Part shown: positions 9,868 to 19,382 of the stretch, piece after piece
How positions within the stretch are numbered: position 1 is the first letter of the stretch
Layout of the letters: each line of letters opens with the position of its first letter
Assembly: GCF_900637205.1 (NCBI RefSeq)
Contig: NZ_LR134355.1
Span: 1,550,001 to 1,614,000 of the forward strand
Source: Mycolicibacterium chitae
Lineage (GTDB): Bacteria > Actinomycetota > Actinomycetes > Mycobacteriales > Mycobacteriaceae
DNA: 64,000 nucleotides
Direction: 5' to 3'
Made by a program: the position numbers and the translations under genes
Notes under the pieces: model-generated
What the model saw: only the letters and a program-made list of their open reading frames with translations
The model's database searches: none
What the model was told of the DNA's origin: nothing

Positions 9868-9988
9868 TCTCCCTCGCCTTTGGTGCGGCCGGCGCTCAGT
9901 CCAGCCGGTATGACGAAATTGTGATGTTTGGAAATTTATCGGCCGGGTAAACCTCTGTCCGCCGGAGTCGAGCGAACGGAGGGTTCAC

Positions 9989-10189
9989 ATGCGAATACTC
10001 ACTGTCGTTGCAGTGGTATGGATGTTGATCGGAGCATTTGCAACCTTCCAGCGCGGGTATTTCGAGAACAGTGAAACCAATTGCGCCGATGCGGGGACCA
10101 TTGCTTTGACGGTTCTTGCGGGGCCATTGAATTACGCGGGTGTCAATCCGAAAGTCGAGGGGTGCAGATTGCCGCAGCCCAGCCAATAA
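9989..10189 (+). CDS. Small exported or membrane protein, 66 aa, AT-rich codons
   Basis: The frame starts at ATG 9989, eight bases after CGGAGGG. It encodes an N-terminal hydrophobic helix (ILTVVAVVWMLIGAFATF) and a hydrophilic tail with two Cys residues (TNCADAG ... EGCRLP), compatible with a disulfide outside the membrane. Many codons end in A or T (ATA, ACT, GTT, GCA, GTA, TTT), unlike neighbouring genes, and the surrounding 300 bp is clearly less GC-rich. I recognise the general type of small mycobacterial membrane protein but not a function. Confidence 0.65.
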   Translation: MRILTVVAVVWMLIGAFATFQRGYFENSETNCADAGTIALTVLAGPLNYAGVNPKVEGCRLPQPSQ

Positions 10190-10229
10190 GCCCTTTGCCT
10201 AACTCAACTGACAAACGAATGGAGTCGCC

Positions 10230-10385
10230 ATGATTGTCCTCGGCATTATTCTGCTCATCCTCGGATACGTCTTGAGCATCAGCATCCTGACCACGATCGG
10301 CATCATCCTGTTGGTGATCGGCGCCGTGCTGTGGATCCTGGGCGCGGTCGGACGTCCGGTGGGTGGTCGAAAATACTGGTACTAA
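10230..10385 (+). CDS. DUF6131-like tiny membrane protein, 51 aa
   Basis: Too short for ordinary ORF cut-offs. ATG at 10230 follows GAATGGAG (ribosome-binding site GGAG). The 51 residues are almost wholly hydrophobic, forming two membrane helices (VLGIILLILGYVLSI and TIGIILLVIGAVLWILG) and ending GRPVGGRKYWY. This pattern matches the DUF6131 family that is common in mycobacteria. The stop overlaps the 3' end of the convergent tetR-type gene by 4 bp. Function unknown. Confidence 0.75.
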   Translation: MIVLGIILLILGYVLSISILTTIGIILLVIGAVLWILGAVGRPVGGRKYWY

Positions 10386-11008
10386 CCCGTACGTAGCGCG
10401 GCGAGTGTCATCGCCCGCAGTACGGTCCGTGTGCGCAAGCCGGCCGGTTTCCCACCGGCCGGCTTTGTGCTGTACGGGGTCGAGTTCATCAGCCCGAAGG
10501 CAGCGTGCGCCATCACCCGGGCCTCACCCTCCTCCAGCGCGGGGTCGAGGTCGCGCAGCACCCGGACCCAGATCTCCACGTACTGGCGCTGACTGCGCCG
10601 CACCTGCCGGGCCGCGGCCGTCGGCAGATGGATCAGGTCGCGGTCCTGGATCCGGATCAGATCGGGCTCGCCCAGGGTGAAGTCCAGATGGAAGTCGACC
10701 AGGCCGTCCAGGGCCGCGACCGCGTCGTCGGCACCGTCGACCACCGCGCGCCCGCCGGCCAGCAACCGGGTGCTGATCTCCACCAGCAGTTCGACCAGCA
10801 GGGCTTCCTTGTTGGGGAAGTGGCGGTAGATGGCGGGCCCGCTGACATCGGCGGCCGCCCCGATGTCCTCGAGGCGCACGGCCAGGAAGCCGCGCTCCGC
10901 GAACTGCCGCTCGGCGGCGGCCAGCAGCTGGGAGCGCCGGTCGGACTTCTGCCGGGAGCGCCGGTTGGTCACCGGCGGTGGGTCGTCCGAGGCTGGGGCA
11001 GCGGGCAT
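10382..11008 (-). CDS. bkaR: TetR family repressor of the branched-chain keto acid operon (BkaR type)
   Basis: A 208-residue TetR regulator. The N-terminal HTH covers about residues 27-72 (AERQFAERGFLAVRLEDIGA ... GPAIYRHFPNKEALL); the rest is the helical ligand-binding/dimer domain. It is divergent from accD1, and the intergenic region holds a nested palindrome. In M. tuberculosis the equivalent gene Rv2506 (BkaR) represses the adjacent branched-chain keto acid catabolic genes; that role is taken from family knowledge and synteny. The ligand is probably a pathway acyl-CoA. Confidence 0.85.
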   Translation of the reverse strand: MPAAPASDDPPPVTNRRSRQKSDRRSQLLAAAERQFAERGFLAVRLEDIGAAADVSGPAIYRHFPNKEALLVELLVEISTRLLAGGRAVVDGADDAVAALDGLVDFHLDFTLGEPDLIRIQDRDLIHLPTAAARQVRRSQRQYVEIWVRVLRDLDPALEEGEARVMAHAAFGLMNSTPYSTKPAGGKPAGLRTRTVLRAMTLAALRTG

Positions 11009-11035
11009 GGCGGCCTCCTGGAGCGGGTCTGGACG

Positions 11036-11086
11036 TTTGAGTTAATGGCGACTAACCTACCATGAGTTAGTTGTCATTAACTCAAA
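11036..11086. promoter_or_regulatory. Nested palindromic operator between bkaR and accD1
   Basis: A perfect 12-bp inverted repeat, TTTGAGTTAATG (11036-11047) and CATTAACTCAAA (11075-11086), encloses a second one, ACTAAC (11051-11056) with GTTAGT (11066-11071). The half-sites GAGTTAATG and GAGTTAGT are related, so two TetR dimers could bind. The repeat ends immediately before the first possible ATG codons of accD1, where a bound repressor would block both divergent promoters. Confidence 0.8.
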
Positions 11087-11100
11087 TGATGGGACGGGCG

Positions 11101-12651
11101 ATGGCACTTGCGACCTCGAACCGGCAAGAGCATCTGGCGCTGGTCGCCCAGCTACGCTCCAAGCTGGCCACGGCGGCCCTCGGCGGTTCCCAGCGCTCCC
11201 GCGATCGCCACGTCGAGCGGGGCAAGCTGCTGCCCCGCGACCGGGTGAACGGCCTGCTGGACCCGGGCAGCCCGCTGCTCGAGGTGGCGCCCCTGGCCGC
11301 CGACGGCATGTACGACGACGAGTCCCCGGGCGCGGGCATGATCGTCGGGATCGGCCGCGTCTCGGGCCGGGAGTGCATGATCGTGGCCAACGACGCCACC
11401 GTCAAAGGCGGCACCTACTACCCGATCACGGTCAAGAAACACCTACGCGCGCAAGAGATTGCATGGGAGAACAAGCTGCCGTGCATCTATCTGGTCGACT
11501 CCGGCGGCGCCTTCCTGCCCCGCCAGGACGAGGTGTTCCCCGATCGCGACCACTTCGGCCGCATCTTCTACAACCAGGCCACCATGAGCGCGGCCGGCAT
11601 CGCGCAGATCGCCGCGGTGCTCGGATCGTGCACCGCCGGTGGGGCTTACGTGCCCGCCATGAGCGACGAGGCCGTCATCGTCCGCAACCAGGGCACCATC
11701 TTCCTGGGCGGGCCGCCGCTGGTGAAGGCCGCGACCGGGGAAGTGGTCAGCGCCGAGGACCTCGGCGGCGGCGACCTGCACTCCAAGGTCTCCGGGGTCA
11801 CCGACCACCTGGCCCACGACGACCGCGACGCCCTGCGCATCGTCCGGCGCATCGTCTCCACCCTGGGGCCGGTGGCCTCCCCACCGTGGGAGGTGCGCCC
11901 CACCGTGGCACCGATCGCCGACCAGGCCGAGCTCTACGACGTGGTTCCCATCGACTCCCGGGTGCCCTACGACGTGCACGACGTGATCACCCGGATCGTC
12001 GACGGCGGCGAATTCAGCGAGTTCAAGGCCGAATACGGCACCACCCTGGTCACCGGCTTCGCGCACATCCACGGCCACCCCGTCGGCATCGTCGCCAACA
12101 ACGGGGTGCTGTTCGGCGAATCGGCGCTCAAGGGCGCGCATTTCATCGAGTTGTGCGACAAGCGTCTGGTTCCGCTGGTGTTCCTGCAGAACATCGCCGG
12201 CTTCATGGTGGGCCGCGACTACGAGGCCGGCGGCATCGCCAAGCACGGCGCCAAGATGGTCACCGCGGTGGCCTGCGCGCGGGTGCCGAAACTCACCATG
12301 GTCATCGGCGGCTCTTACGGCGCGGGCAACTACTCGATGTGCGGGCGCGCGTATTCGCCGCGCTTCCTGTGGATGTGGCCCAACGCGCGGATCTCGGTGA
12401 TGGGCGGCGAGCAGGCCGCCTCGGTGCTGGCCACCGTGCGCGGCGACATGAGCGCCGAGGAGGAGGAAGCGTTCAAGGCGCCGATCCGCGAGCAATACGA
12501 ACATCAGGGCAACCCGTACTACTCCACCGCCCGCCTCTGGGACGACGGGGTCATCGATCCCGCCGATACCAGAACCGTTCTTGGTCTTGCCCTCTCAGCT
12601 GTCGGTAACGCACCGGTCGAACCGGTGTCCTACGGCGTGTTCCGGATGTGA
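11101..12651 (+). CDS. accD1: Acyl-CoA carboxylase beta subunit (methylcrotonyl-CoA carboxylase)
   Basis: A 516-residue carboxyltransferase subunit with the two crotonase-like halves typical of AccD. The segments [25 protein letters not shown] and [19 protein letters not shown] are family signatures. With AccA1 it forms 3-methylcrotonyl-CoA carboxylase of leucine degradation. ATG 11101 is preferred because it gives the N-terminal length expected for AccD1; ATG 11086 and TTG 11071 lie inside or at the edge of the operator. First gene of the operon. In M. tuberculosis fadD35 and scoAB lie between the regulator and accD1; they are absent here. Confidence 0.92.
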   Translation: MALATSNRQEHLALVAQLRSKLATAALGGSQRSRDRHVERGKLLPRDRVNGLLDPGSPLLEVAPLAADGMYDDESPGAGMIVGIGRVSGRECMIVANDATVKGGTYYPITVKKHLRAQEIAWENKLPCIYLVDSGGAFLPRQDEVFPDRDHFGRIFYNQATMSAAGIAQIAAVLGSCTAGGAYVPAMSDEAVIVRNQGTIFLGGPPLVKAATGEVVSAEDLGGGDLHSKVSGVTDHLAHDDRDALRIVRRIVSTLGPVASPPWEVRPTVAPIADQAELYDVVPIDSRVPYDVHDVITRIVDGGEFSEFKAEYGTTLVTGFAHIHGHPVGIVANNGVLFGESALKGAHFIELCDKRLVPLVFLQNIAGFMVGRDYEAGGIAKHGAKMVTAVACARVPKLTMVIGGSYGAGNYSMCGRAYSPRFLWMWPNARISVMGGEQAASVLATVRGDMSAEEEEAFKAPIREQYEHQGNPYYSTARLWDDGVIDPADTRTVLGLALSAVGNAPVEPVSYGVFRM

Positions 12652-12659
12652 GAACCGAT

Positions 12660-14651
12660 ATGTCCTTTGACACCGTCCTGATCGCCAACCGCGGCGAGAT
12701 CGCCGTGCGGGTCATCCGCACCTTCAAGCGGATGGGGATCCGCACCGTGGCGGTCTTCAGCGAGGCCGACGCGAACGCGCGCCACGTCGCCGAGGCCGAC
12801 ACCGCCGTGCTGCTGGGCCCCGCCCCGGCCCGGCAGAGCTACCTCGACATCGAGAAGGTGGTCGCCGCCGCGGTGCGCACCGGCGCCCAGGCCGTGCACC
12901 CCGGCTACGGATTCCTCTCGGAGAACGCCGAATTCGCCGCGGCGCTGGAGCGGGCCGGGATCGTGTTCATCGGCCCGCCGGCGGCCGCGATCGCCACCAT
13001 GGGCGACAAGATCACCGCCAAGGCGACGGTGTCGCGGTTCGACGTGCCGGTGGTGCCCGGCATCGCCCGGCCCGGCCTTTCCGATGCGGAACTCATCGAC
13101 GCCGCCCACGACATCGGCTATCCGGTGCTGGTCAAGCCGTCGGCGGGCGGTGGCGGCAAGGGCATGCGGATGGTGGCCGACCCCGCGGAGCTGCCCGCCG
13201 CGCTGACCAGCGCGCGTCGCGAGTCCGCGGCCGCCTTCGGCGACGACACGCTGTTCCTGGAGCGATTCGTGCTGCGCCCCAGGCACATCGAGGTCCAGGT
13301 GCTCGCCGACGCGCACGGCAACGTCATCCATCTCGGGGAGCGCGAGTGCAGCCTGCAGCGTCGCCACCAGAAGGTGATCGAGGAGGCGCCCTCGCCGCTG
13401 CTGGACGCCCAGACCCGGGGTCGCATCGGTGCCGCCGCCTGCGACACCGCGCGCAGCGTCGACTACCGCGGCGCGGGTACCGTCGAGTTCATCGTCTCGG
13501 CCGACAAACCCGACGAGTTCTTCTTCATGGAAATGAACACCCGCCTGCAGGTCGAACACCCGGTCACCGAAATGGTCACCGGCTGGGACCTGGTGGAGTG
13601 GCAGGTCCGCATCGCCGCCGGCGAGGCCCTGCCGACCACCCAGGACGGCATCGAGATGCACGGGCACGCCGTGGAGGCCCGGGTGTACGCCGAGGACGCC
13701 GCCCGCGGTTTCCTGCCGACCGGGGGACCGGTGCTCGGACTGGCCGAACCCGAATCCGAGGGGGTCCGGGTGGACTCCGGGCTGCGGGTGGGCACCGTCG
13801 TCGGCAGCGACTACGACCCGATGCTGGCCAAGGTGATCGCGCACGGCCCCGACCGCGCCGCCGCGCTGGCCGGCCTGGACCGCGCGCTGGCGCAGACCGC
13901 GGTGCTCGGGGTGGTCACCAACATCGACTTCCTGCGCTTCCTGCTGGCCGACGCCGACGTGGCCGCCGGGCGCCTCGAGACGGGCCTGCTGGACCGCCGG
14001 GTCGGCGACTACAGCGCCCCGGTCACCGACGACGCGACGCTGATCGCGGCGGCGGCCTACCGCTGGCTGCAACGCTGGGCCGCCGCCGACGACTCGCTCT
14101 GGAGCGTGCCCTCGGGTTGGCGGATGGGTGAACCCGCGGCCACGGTGCTGCGGCTGAACTCCGGGGAGCGCACCGACCACGTCGCCATCACCGGCACCCC
14201 GCAGGCCGCGACCGCCGTCATCGAGGACGGCGAGCAGCAGCGCCTCACGGCCACCCTTGACGACGACGTGCTGACCGTGGTGCTCGACGGCGTGCGCACG
14301 CAGTACGTCGTCGCCGAAACCGATCACCAGATCTGGCTGGCCGGGCCCGCCGGGGTCACCCTTGCCGAGGAGATCCGCGAGGCGCCGGTGCGAGCCGACG
14401 ACGCACACAGCGGGGATGCCGAACTCGTCAGCCCCATGCCCGGGGCGGTGGTGGCCGTCAACGCCGCCAACGGTGACACGGTCGCCGCCGGCGCCGTCGT
14501 CGTCGCGGTGGAAGCCATGAAGATGGAGCACGCGCTGAACGCACCGGTGGACGGTGTGGTGGAAATTCTTGTCGCAGTGGGCGATCAGGTGAAGGTGGGC
14601 CAGCCGCTGGCCCGCATCACCGCAACCGAGAAGGAAGCAACCGATGACTGA
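12660..14651 (+). CDS. accA1: Acyl-CoA carboxylase alpha subunit (biotin carboxylase plus BCCP)
   Basis: A 663-residue fusion. The biotin carboxylase part (about residues 1-445) starts [19 protein letters not shown] and contains the ATP-grasp motif [13 protein letters not shown]. The biotinyl domain at the C-terminus carries the biotinylation site EAMKMEH near residues 619-625. It charges biotin with bicarbonate for AccD1 in the cytosol. A GTG at 12648 overlapping the accD1 stop would also be possible, but ATG 12660 matches the family N-terminus. Its end overlaps the start of fadE19 by 8 nt, indicating translational coupling. Confidence 0.93.
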   Translation: MSFDTVLIANRGEIAVRVIRTFKRMGIRTVAVFSEADANARHVAEADTAVLLGPAPARQSYLDIEKVVAAAVRTGAQAVHPGYGFLSENAEFAAALERAGIVFIGPPAAAIATMGDKITAKATVSRFDVPVVPGIARPGLSDAELIDAAHDIGYPVLVKPSAGGGGKGMRMVADPAELPAALTSARRESAAAFGDDTLFLERFVLRPRHIEVQVLADAHGNVIHLGERECSLQRRHQKVIEEAPSPLLDAQTRGRIGAAACDTARSVDYRGAGTVEFIVSADKPDEFFFMEMNTRLQVEHPVTEMVTGWDLVEWQVRIAAGEALPTTQDGIEMHGHAVEARVYAEDAARGFLPTGGPVLGLAEPESEGVRVDSGLRVGTVVGSDYDPMLAKVIAHGPDRAAALAGLDRALAQTAVLGVVTNIDFLRFLLADADVAAGRLETGLLDRRVGDYSAPVTDDATLIAAAAYRWLQRWAAADDSLWSVPSGWRMGEPAATVLRLNSGERTDHVAITGTPQAATAVIEDGEQQRLTATLDDDVLTVVLDGVRTQYVVAETDHQIWLAGPAGVTLAEEIREAPVRADDAHSGDAELVSPMPGAVVAVNAANGDTVAAGAVVVAVEAMKMEHALNAPVDGVVEILVAVGDQVKVGQPLARITATEKEATDD

Positions 14652-15804
14652 TTACCTGTCGACCGGCAACCTGCCCGACGACTACGCCGAACTGGCCAAG
14701 ACCGTGCGCGACTTCGCGCAGAACGTCGTCGCCCCGGTGGCCGCCAAACACGACGAGGAACACAGCTTCCCGTACGAGGTGGTGGCCGGCATGGCGAACA
14801 TGGGCCTGTTCGGCCTGCCCTTCCCCGAGGAGTACGGCGGGATGGGCGGCGACTACTTCGCGCTGTGCCTGGCGCTCGAGGAACTCGGCAAGGTCGACCA
14901 GAGCGTGGCCATCACGCTGGAGGCCGGGGTGTCGCTGGGCGCGATGCCGGTCTACCGGTTCGGCACCGAGGAGCAGAAGCAGGCCTGGCTGCCGCAACTG
15001 ACCAGCGGGCAGGCCCTCGGCGCGTTCGGCCTGACCGAGGCCGGCGGCGGCAGCGACGCCGGCGCCACCAAGACCACCGCGCGCCTCGACGACGGCCATT
15101 GGGTGATCAACGGCTCCAAGCAGTTCATCACGAACTCCGGCACCGACATCACCAAGCTGGTCACCGTCACCGCGGTCACCGGCGGCACCCCGGACAAGCC
15201 GGAGATCAGCGCCATCCTGGTGCCTGTGCCCACCGACGGCTTCATCGCCGAACCCGCGTACAACAAGGTCGGCTGGAACGCCTCGGACACCCACCCGCTG
15301 AGCTTCGACGACGTCCGGGTGCCCGAGGAGAACCTGCTCGGCGAGCGCGGTCGCGGCTACGCGAACTTCCTGCGCATCCTCGACGAGGGACGCATCGCGA
15401 TCGCCGCGCTGTCGGTCGGCGCGGCGCAGGGGTGCGTCGACGAGAGCGTCAAGTACGCCAAGGAACGTTCGGCGTTCGGCCGGCCGATCGGCAAGTACCA
15501 GGCCATCGAGTTCAAGCTGGCCCGGATGGAGGCCCGCGCGCAGGCCGCCCGCACCGCCTACTACGACGCCGCGGCGCTGATGCTCGCGGGCAAGCCGTTC
15601 AAGAAGGAGGCCGCGGTGGCCAAGATGGTCGCCAGCGAGGCCGCGATGGACAACGCGCGCGACGCCACCCAGATCCACGGCGGCTACGGCTTCATGAACG
15701 AGTACGCGGTGGCGCGGCATTACCGCGACAGCAAGATCCTGGAAATCGGTGAGGGGACAACGGAAGTGCAGTTGATGATCATTGCTCGAGAGATGGGGGT
15801 CTGA
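14644..15804 (+). CDS. fadE19: Acyl-CoA dehydrogenase (isovaleryl-CoA dehydrogenase type)
   Basis: A 386-residue flavoprotein with the three-part acyl-CoA dehydrogenase fold: an alpha-helical N-terminal domain, a beta-domain ([24 protein letters not shown]) and a C-terminal helical domain with [19 protein letters not shown] and IGEGTTEVQ. It would convert isovaleryl-CoA, delivered by the Bkd complex, to 3-methylcrotonyl-CoA, the substrate of AccA1-AccD1. Substrate assignment is from operon context. The ATG at 14644 overlaps accA1, and maoC follows after 5 bp. Confidence 0.9.
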   Translation: MTDYLSTGNLPDDYAELAKTVRDFAQNVVAPVAAKHDEEHSFPYEVVAGMANMGLFGLPFPEEYGGMGGDYFALCLALEELGKVDQSVAITLEAGVSLGAMPVYRFGTEEQKQAWLPQLTSGQALGAFGLTEAGGGSDAGATKTTARLDDGHWVINGSKQFITNSGTDITKLVTVTAVTGGTPDKPEISAILVPVPTDGFIAEPAYNKVGWNASDTHPLSFDDVRVPEENLLGERGRGYANFLRILDEGRIAIAALSVGAAQGCVDESVKYAKERSAFGRPIGKYQAIEFKLARMEARAQAARTAYYDAAALMLAGKPFKKEAAVAKMVASEAAMDNARDATQIHGGYGFMNEYAVARHYRDSKILEIGEGTTEVQLMIIAREMGV

Positions 15805-15809
15805 GCGCC

Positions 15810-16301
15810 GTGAGTGCTGACGAAGAGAAGGTCGTGCACCAGCGCGGGCTGTGGTACGAGGAGTTCGAGGTCGGCGTGCGCTACGTGCACGCGCCCGGCC
15901 GGACCATCACCGAGGCCGACAACGTGTTCTTCACGACGCTGACGATGAACACTCAGGCGCTGCACCTCGACGCCGCGTTCTCGGATGCGTTGCCGCCGTT
16001 CAATCAACGCCTGGTGAACTCGATGTTCACGCTGTCGACGCTGGTCGGTCTGTCGGTCACCCAGCTGACCCAGGGCACCATCGTCGGCAACCTCGGCTTC
16101 TCCGACATCGCGTTCCCCAAGCCGCTGTTCCACGGCGACACCCTGTACGCCGAGACCGTCGTCACCGAGAAGCGCGAGTCCAAGAGCCGGCCCGGGGAGG
16201 GCATCGTCACGTTCGCGCACACCGCGCGCAACCAGCATGGCGACGTCGTGGCCACCGCGTCGCGAAAGACCATGGTGCGCAAGAAACCCCAGGAGGACTA
16301 G
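15810..16301 (+). CDS. MaoC-like hydratase (Rv2499c type)
   Basis: A 163-residue hotdog-fold protein of the MaoC dehydratase group. It contains TITEADNVFFTTLTMNTQ and an upstream acidic/His region (LHLDAAF) in the place of the hydratase Asp/His active site. In this operon it probably hydrates 3-methylglutaconyl-CoA or a similar enoyl-CoA in leucine breakdown, which is inference from context. GTG start at 15810. The stop TAG shares one base with the GTG start of citE. Confidence 0.85.
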   Translation: MSADEEKVVHQRGLWYEEFEVGVRYVHAPGRTITEADNVFFTTLTMNTQALHLDAAFSDALPPFNQRLVNSMFTLSTLVGLSVTQLTQGTIVGNLGFSDIAFPKPLFHGDTLYAETVVTEKRESKSRPGEGIVTFAHTARNQHGDVVATASRKTMVRKKPQED

Positions 16302-17101
16302 TGCCACTCGACAACGCCGGGCCCGCCTGGCTGTTCTGCCCGGCCGATCGCCCCGAGCGCTTCGAGAAGGCCGCCGCGGCCGCCGACATCGTCATCCTCG
16401 ACCTCGAGGACGGCGCCGGCGACAAGCCCGCGGCCCGGGAGGCGCTGCTGAGCACACCGTTGGATCCCCACCGCACCGTCGTCCGGATCAACCCCGGCGA
16501 CTCGCCGGAGCAGAAACTCGATCTCGAGACACTGGCCCGCACCCGGTACACGACCGTGATGCTGCCCAAATGCGAGTCCGCGCAGCAGGTGAGCGCGCTG
16601 GCGCCGCTGGAGGTCGTGCTGATCGTGGAGACCCCGCTGGGCGCGCTGCGGGTCGACGAGACCGCGGCCGTGGACAACACCGTCGGCGTCATGTGGGGCG
16701 CCGAGGACCTGTTCGGTTTCATGGGCGGCACCGCCAACCGTTTCCCCGACGATTCCTACCGCGACGTGGCCAAGCATGTGCGCTCGCGGTCGCTGCTGGC
16801 GGCCAAGGCGTTCGGCAAGCAGGCGCTGGACTCGGTGTACATCGACATCAAGAACCTCGACGGGCTGCGGCGCGAGGTCGACGACGCGGTGGCGGTCGGA
16901 TTCGACATCAAGGTGGCCATCCATCCCACCCAGGTCGCGGTGATCCGGGAGGGCTACCTGCCGTCGCCTGAGCAGGTGCAGTGGGCGCGACACGTACTGG
17001 CCGCCGCCGAAGAACAGCGCGGTGCTTTCGCTTTCGAGGGCATAATGGTGGATGCGCCAGTGCTAAGGCGAGCAGAGCGAATCGTGCAGCTCGCGCCCTG
17101 A
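16301..17101 (+). CDS. citE: CitE-like HpcH/HpaI aldolase family lyase
   Basis: A 266-residue TIM-barrel lyase of the CitE-like group. Conserved segments are DLEDGAGD (Mg-binding Asp/Glu), TVMLPKCES, LIVETPLGALR, WGAEDLFGF (catalytic acidic residues) and AIHPTQVAVI. CitE-like proteins cleave (S)-citramalyl-CoA or related 3-hydroxy-acyl-CoAs; here the natural place is the final cleavage of HMG-CoA-like intermediates or anaplerotic C5 metabolism. GTG start overlaps the stop of the maoC-like gene. A 114-bp gap separates it from bkdA, so bkdABC could have its own promoter. Confidence 0.87.
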   Translation: MPLDNAGPAWLFCPADRPERFEKAAAAADIVILDLEDGAGDKPAAREALLSTPLDPHRTVVRINPGDSPEQKLDLETLARTRYTTVMLPKCESAQQVSALAPLEVVLIVETPLGALRVDETAAVDNTVGVMWGAEDLFGFMGGTANRFPDDSYRDVAKHVRSRSLLAAKAFGKQALDSVYIDIKNLDGLRREVDDAVAVGFDIKVAIHPTQVAVIREGYLPSPEQVQWARHVLAAAEEQRGAFAFEGIMVDAPVLRRAERIVQLAP

Positions 17102-17215
17102 CACTCGGACGCTGGCTGGCATACCGCCACAAGCGGGATGCTCGACTGGCCCCGCGCTGGAGCTGACTAAGGGTCTGACGGCCAAACATGCCGTCGGCGG
17201 CCTGAAGGAGGCGCT

Positions 17216-18316
17216 ATGGCTGGGTCTGCTCACGCACCGGTGTCCGACGGCACCGTCCAGATCGAACCGGTGCAGCTCATCGCACCCGATGGTGCCCCCA
17301 CTGCCCAGCGGCGCTTCAGCCGCGATCTGCCGCCGGAGACGTTGTCCTGGCTCTACGAGATGATGGTCGTCACCCGCGAACTCGACGTGGAGTTCGTCAA
17401 CCTGCAGCGGCAGGGCGAGTTGGCGTTGTACGCCTCGTGTCGCGGTCAGGAGGCCGCGCAGATCGGCGCCGCGGCCTGCCTGCGCAAGACCGACTGGCTG
17501 TTCCCGCAGTACCGCGAGATCGGCGCCTTTCTGATCCGCGCCATCACCCCGGCGCAGATGGGCGCGGTGTGGCGGGGCAGCTGGCACGGCGGGCTGGGTT
17601 TCACCGACAAGCGCTGCGCACCCATCTCCATCCCGATCGGCACGCAGCAACTGCACGCCGTCGGCGCCGCGATGGCCGCCCAACGCTTGGGCGAGGATTC
17701 GGTGACGGTGGCCTTCCTCGGCGACGGCGCCACCAGCGAGGGCGACGTGCACGAGGCGCTGAACCTGGCGTCGGTGTTCAACGCGCCGTGCGTGTTCTAC
17801 GTGCAGAACAATCAGTGGGCCATCTCGGTGCCGGTCAGCCGGCAGGTGGCCGGCCCGTCCATCGCGCACCGCGCCGCCGGCTACGGCATGCCCGGCATCC
17901 GGGTCGACGGCAACGACGTGCTGGCCTGCTACGCGGCGATGGCCGAGGCGGCCGCCCGCGCCCGCGCCGGCGACGGCCCCACCCTGATCGAGGCGGTCAC
18001 CTACCGGATGGGTCCGCACACCACCTCTGACGATCCCACCCGCTACCGCGACGACGACGAAGTGCGGGAATGGGCCGCGCGCGACCCGATTTCGCGCTAT
18101 CGCAGTTACCTGCAGCGCATCGAGGTGTACAGCGATCGGTTGGAGCGCCGCGTCGCCGCCCGCGCCGAGCGATTGCGCGCCGAGTTGCGCGACGCGATCG
18201 TCGGGGCGCCCGACCCCGATGTCACCGAACTGTTCGACACGGTCTACGCCGAGATCACCCCGGAGTTGGCCGCCCAGCGCGAGCAGTTGCGTACCGAGTT
18301 GGCGAAGGAGGCGTGA
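17216..18316 (+). CDS. bkdA: Branched-chain keto acid dehydrogenase E1 alpha
   Basis: A 366-residue thiamine-diphosphate subunit. The ThDP motif is visible as FLGDGATSEGDVHEAL ... VQNNQWAIS (GDG followed about 27 residues later by NN), with a phosphorylation-loop-like YRMGPHTTSDDPTRYRD. Strong ribosome-binding site GAAGGAGG before ATG 17216. It pairs with BkdB to decarboxylate the keto acids of leucine, isoleucine and valine. It corresponds to Rv2497c in synteny. Confidence 0.92.
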   Translation: MAGSAHAPVSDGTVQIEPVQLIAPDGAPTAQRRFSRDLPPETLSWLYEMMVVTRELDVEFVNLQRQGELALYASCRGQEAAQIGAAACLRKTDWLFPQYREIGAFLIRAITPAQMGAVWRGSWHGGLGFTDKRCAPISIPIGTQQLHAVGAAMAAQRLGEDSVTVAFLGDGATSEGDVHEALNLASVFNAPCVFYVQNNQWAISVPVSRQVAGPSIAHRAAGYGMPGIRVDGNDVLACYAAMAEAAARARAGDGPTLIEAVTYRMGPHTTSDDPTRYRDDDEVREWAARDPISRYRSYLQRIEVYSDRLERRVAARAERLRAELRDAIVGAPDPDVTELFDTVYAEITPELAAQREQLRTELAKEA

Positions 18317-18317
18317 G

Positions 18318-19382
18318 ATGACCCAGATCTTCGACCGGCCACCGACGGCCGACGACGACGCGGCCGCACCCCGGGGACCGCTGCTGCGGGCCATGCCCAC
18401 CGACACCGAGGTGACGATGGTCGGCGCCATCAACCGGGCGCTGCACGACTCGATGGCCACCGACGACCGGGTGCTGGTGTTCGGCGAGGACGTCGCCCGC
18501 CTCGGCGGGGTGTTCCGGGTGACCGAGGGCCTGACCGAAACCTTCGGTGCGGACCGGTGTTTCGACACCCCGCTGGCCGAATCCGCCATCGTCGGCATCG
18601 CGATCGGGATGGCGATCCGCGGGCTGGCCCCGGTGCCCGAGATCCAGTTCGACGGGTTCAGCTATCCGGCGTTCGACCAGATCGTCAGCCACCTCGCCAA
18701 GTACCGGATGCGCACCCGGGGCGGCGTCGACATGGCGGTGACCCTGCGGATCCCGTCGTTCGGCGGCATCGGGGCGGTGGAGCATCACTCCGAATCCACC
18801 GAGACCTACTGGGCGCACACCGCCGGGCTCAAGGTCGTCGTGCCGTCGACCCCGTCGGACGCCTACTGGCTGCTGCGCCACGCCATCGCCAGTCCGGACC
18901 CGGTGATCTACCTCGAACCCAAGCGGCGGTACTGGACCCGCGGCCCCCTGGACACCGCGGTGCCCGCCGAACCCCTTGGGCGCGCGGCGATCCGGCGCTC
19001 CGGGCGGGATGTCACCGTGGTCACCTACGGATCGCTGGTGGACACCGCGCTCAGCGCCGCCGCGCTGGCCGAGGACACACACGGGTGCAGCCTCGAGGTG
19101 GTGGACCTGCGGACGCTGAACCCGCTGGACTTCGACACCGTCGCGGCCTCGGTGGGCCGGACCGGGCGGTGCGTGATCATGCACGAGGGCCCGCGCACCC
19201 TGGGCTTCGGCGCCGAACTGGCGGCGCGGGTCAACGAGGAGTTGTTCTACGACCTGGAGGCACCGGTGGTGCGCGCCACCGGATTCGACACGCCGTATCC
19301 GCCGGCGCGGCTGGAGAAGCTGTGGCTGCCCGGGCCGGATCGACTACTGGACTGCGTCGAGAAAGTCATGAGCCTGCCATGA
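18318..19382 (+). CDS. bkdB: Branched-chain keto acid dehydrogenase E1 beta
   Basis: A 354-residue transketolase-like beta subunit: [18 protein letters not shown] and the C-terminal transketolase domain ([15 protein letters not shown]). The ATG at 18318 is one base after the bkdA stop, following AAGGAGGCGTGAG. It supplies half of the ThDP site of the E1 heterotetramer. Its stop overlaps the bkdC start as ATGA. Confidence 0.92.
   Translation: MTQIFDRPPTADDDAAAPRGPLLRAMPTDTEVTMVGAINRALHDSMATDDRVLVFGEDVARLGGVFRVTEGLTETFGADRCFDTPLAESAIVGIAIGMAIRGLAPVPEIQFDGFSYPAFDQIVSHLAKYRMRTRGGVDMAVTLRIPSFGGIGAVEHHSESTETYWAHTAGLKVVVPSTPSDAYWLLRHAIASPDPVIYLEPKRRYWTRGPLDTAVPAEPLGRAAIRRSGRDVTVVTYGSLVDTALSAAALAEDTHGCSLEVVDLRTLNPLDFDTVAASVGRTGRCVIMHEGPRTLGFGAELAARVNEELFYDLEAPVVRATGFDTPYPPARLEKLWLPGPDRLLDCVEKVMSLP

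Noticed and set aside
9896..10186. 96-codon minus-strand frame over the small membrane protein gene
   Set aside because: No ribosome-binding site; the plus-strand frame has a good one and a clear membrane helix.
12630..14531. 633-codon open frame antisense to accA1
   Set aside because: Shadow frame created by GC-rich codons; composition (Gly, His, Arg, Val) is not protein-like.
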